From assembly GCF_020523965.1 (NCBI RefSeq), contig NZ_JAJAPX010000002.1, positions 310,001 to 374,000 of the forward strand: a stretch of DNA of 64,000 nt, read 5' to 3'. The notes under the pieces were generated by a model. It was not told where the DNA came from, ran no database searches, and saw only the letters and a list, made by a program, of their open reading frames with translations. Each line of letters starts with the position of its first letter. Positions within the stretch are counted from its first letter, which is position 1. Shown here piece after piece: positions 62,901 to 64,000 of this stretch. Origin of the DNA: Neotamlana sargassicola. GTDB lineage: Bacteria; Bacteroidota; Bacteroidia; Flavobacteriales; Flavobacteriaceae. A program made the translations under genes and the position numbers.

Positions 62901-64000
62901 ATACCAGAAAAAGATTTAGATCGTATTTTCGATAGGTATTACCAAGCCACAAAAACCTATACAAATCAAATTCCCGGAACAGGTATTGGTATGGAGCTTG
63001 TTCAAAAATTAGTGGAGAGACATCATGGTTTTATATCGGTAGCGAGCGTAGAAAATGTTTTTACAGAATTTGTGTTTTATTTACCGTTAGATAAAAATAA
63101 ATATCAAAAAAGTGAACTTTTAGAAAAAGGCATGCCTTTAAAGAAAAACTTTATAAAAAATTCTGAATACCAGGTAATTGAAGAGGTGTCTTCAGAATTT
63201 GATGCAAAATCAAACGCTAAAAACACCCATAAACCTAAAATATTAATTGTTGAAGATAATCCAGATTTAAGGCAAATGCTAAAGGATGAGTTGAGTAATT
63301 CATATAATATAATTGAAGCCGAAAATGGTCAAGAAGGGTACAATATGGTTTTAAAAGAAAAACCGCAATTAGTAATAAGCGATGTTTTAATGCCAATAGA
63401 AGATGGAATAAGTATGTTAAAACGACTAAAAAATAATGTTGAGGTTAACAATATTCCAGTATTTATGCTTACCGCCAAAACAGCAAACGAAACAAAAATA
63501 GAATGTGTAAGTCTTGGAGCAGAAGATTATATAGAAAAACCGTTTAGCTTAGAGTTTGTAAAATGGAAAGTTAAAAATGCCTTGGTAACCAGAAAAATTC
63601 TGAAAGAAAAATTTAGTAAAGTCATTACGGCAAAACCTTCAGAAATCGAAATAGAATCGAGCGACGAAAAATTTGTTAAAAAACTAATTAAAATTATTGA
63701 AGATAATATAGACGACAATTTACTTAGTGTAGAGTTTTTAGCTTCGGAGGCAGGTATGAGTCGCGCCAATTTGTACCGAAAATTACAAGTTATTGTTAAC
63801 GATACGCCTGTTAATTTTATTAAAAAAATAAAGTTAAAACGAGCGGCTCAATTACTTGAACATGGAGATTTGTATATTTCGGAAATAGCTTACATGACAG
63901 GATTTAATAACCAAAAATACTTTAGCAAATGTTTTAGTAAAGAGTATAACATGAACCCAACACAGTATGTAAAAAAATATGCTAGCTCCAAATCTTCAAA
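59901..64000 (+). CDS. Hybrid two-component system sensor/regulator (HTCS), 3' end cut by the window
   Basis: One-piece sensor kinase and transcription factor that typically senses PUL-derived oligosaccharides in the periplasm. A Sec signal (to about residue 20, KGFSQ) precedes a two-component-regulator propeller (about 25-660) with repeated GNLWLG-type motifs (WLGTNNGL, WLGSES, WVGTQKG, WIGTRGEG). A Y_Y_Y-like domain (about 700-775), one membrane helix (about 784-804), a HisKA domain with SHELRTP (His838), an ATPase domain (NLLSNAFKYT near 950; GTGIGMELV near 1027), a receiver with Asp1161 and an AraC-type helix-turn-helix (about 1267-1360) follow. 1366 codons are visible with no stop, so only a few residues should be missing. 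It is the likely regulator of the adjacent units. Confidence 0.96.
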   Translation, partial: MKRYLLLFSILILFFKGFSQTAASSFLELKIDGVSFNKKTNVIFEDDLGFLWLGTNNGLFRYDGHSLNENVFNVFDENSIPNNNINSIIEDDFGNLWLGSESYLIAYNRKQNIFKGFYKDKSSKILGKSANGTIWAFVQKVGLIKIKSNNKVEAVTLDSNINYKKNNAQNQIAGATIYSYLQDDFGRNWFTSSKGVFILDESETIINSNLNDKLLTFKKGKNNTILASTENEIKVLKYFKNSTDLKILETYNSGHFFKDENITCNINSCSTENKGDVIWLGTNIGLLKGESGINGYQFSLFKTYLQKKENLSNQINTSLIDRYNNLWVGTQKGVNKLIGKANIFQEISINTDLANVFATSILPENKNQILVGFRNKGLYRYNFKNKTTKNLFNATGEVSFLKIDSINKMLFLAVGNKLLKAENYSPKNSRITLDTIKKYSNPIKDVVIVNENSIWVGMWSKGIDIVVNREKTLFEKKVISTLANNNVFVMHLDKKQNIWIGTRGEGLFKVNIKNQTLKHFTPSLKNGLSSNAILCIKETKDGNICIGTRGGGLNIYSETKTDQIKIFNKNNGLLSGTICSIEEDKKGNLWLSTLAGVSHLDLSTQKIKNFAADEGVNHRQFTFNVQNSFQDHLFFGCLGGFYIVNTNNFKETSLLANTVITDFSIFGNAVNDSLIQKNNAIIKHKLRNNEVIELPYNQNNLVIKFSSLDFTSPSKNKFAYKLEGVNDFWLNTDATNRNANYNNLPPGTYTFMVKSTNSDGVWNDKPAQLAFAITPPIWKSNTAFLLYAILGVFSIWLAWYLIKNWYRLKKTLVAETVSREKDKELHKMKMTFFTDVSHELRTPLALIQGTIEKVVKEKKFELNPMSSQRIYNNTLRMQRLINQMLDIRKFDEGKLKLNISKNDILTDIKIIKNAFNDFAKIYEIKYELNTSLTEANGWYDVDILEKILFNLLSNAFKYTKEKGEITLNVELIKDLNSKKEFAKLQKGKYIKCLVRDNGVGIPEKDLDRIFDRYYQATKTYTNQIPGTGIGMELVQKLVERHHGFISVASVENVFTEFVFYLPLDKNKYQKSELLEKGMPLKKNFIKNSEYQVIEEVSSEFDAKSNAKNTHKPKILIVEDNPDLRQMLKDELSNSYNIIEAENGQEGYNMVLKEKPQLVISDVLMPIEDGISMLKRLKNNVEVNNIPVFMLTAKTANETKIECVSLGAEDYIEKPFSLEFVKWKVKNALVTRKILKEKFSKVITAKPSEIEIESSDEKFVKKLIKIIEDNIDDNLLSVEFLASEAGMSRANLYRKLQVIVNDTPVNFIKKIKLKRAAQLLEHGDLYISEIAYMTGFNNQKYFSKCFSKEYNMNPTQYVKKYASSKSS

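Noticed and set aside
1-64000. Possible mobile elements, CRISPR arrays or RNA genes
   Set aside because: No transposase or integrase motif, regular repeat-spacer pattern, tRNA cloverleaf or rRNA segment was found on reading both strands.

Overview
The window is a low-GC stretch of a Bacteroidota genome, most likely a marine member of Flavobacteriaceae. The evidence is paired SusC/SusD-like genes, many exported lipoproteins with a cysteine after a short hydrophobic leader, A-rich leader sequences instead of strong Shine-Dalgarno sites, and a one-piece hybrid two-component regulator. Almost every gene belongs to one large polysaccharide utilization locus (PUL) for a heavily sulfated glycan. I see no rRNA, tRNA, CRISPR array, transposase or phage gene.

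Layout. (1) 1-5048, + strand: the end of a SusC-like receptor, a SusD-like lipoprotein and a small surface-type lipoprotein. (2) 5257-50514, + strand: about 45 kb of tightly packed, co-directional genes for exported enzymes. It holds ten sulfatases, a GH97-like and a GH36-like enzyme, two GH95-like enzymes, three GH116-like paralogues, two GH117-like propellers, two SGNH hydrolases, an exported lactonase-like propeller, a ThuA-LamG protein, two beta-helix proteins, a GH43-like propeller and an unassigned lipoprotein. (3) 50538-50572: a strong hairpin between convergent genes. (4) 57745-50595, - strand: a compact second PUL arm with SusC, SusD, an eleventh sulfatase and an unassigned putative TIM-barrel glycosidase. 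(5) 57746-58116: a divergent control region in which a 13-bp element occurs once in each direction, one copy facing each transcription unit. (6) 58117-59784, + strand: a repeat-plus-LamG lipoprotein, probably a surface glycan-binding protein, ended by a perfect hairpin terminator. (7) 59901 to the window end: a hybrid two-component sensor/regulator, nearly complete.

How the parts should work together (inference). Two SusCD pairs and their accessory lipoproteins bind and import oligosaccharides. Periplasmic or surface sulfatases remove sulfate esters at different positions. Exo-acting alpha-glycosidases (GH95, GH97, GH36, GH117-like) and the GH116-like enzymes then trim the backbone and branches. 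The enzyme set suggests a branched sulfated glycan with alpha-linked fucose or galactose, such as a fucoidan or sulfated galactan, but the exact substrate cannot be read from sequence. No classical endo-hydrolase or polysaccharide lyase is recognisable. The best candidates for a backbone-cleaving role are the unassigned proteins at 50595-51569, 42146-43549, 46101-48941 and 48943-50514. No formylglycine-generating enzyme for the sulfatases is present.

The most interesting points are the divergent 13-bp regulatory pair, four sulfatases that lack the usual histidine of the GKWH motif, a GH97 with an unusual catalytic-residue pattern, the repeated sulfatase set in the two halves of the long array, and several exported proteins with no assigned function.
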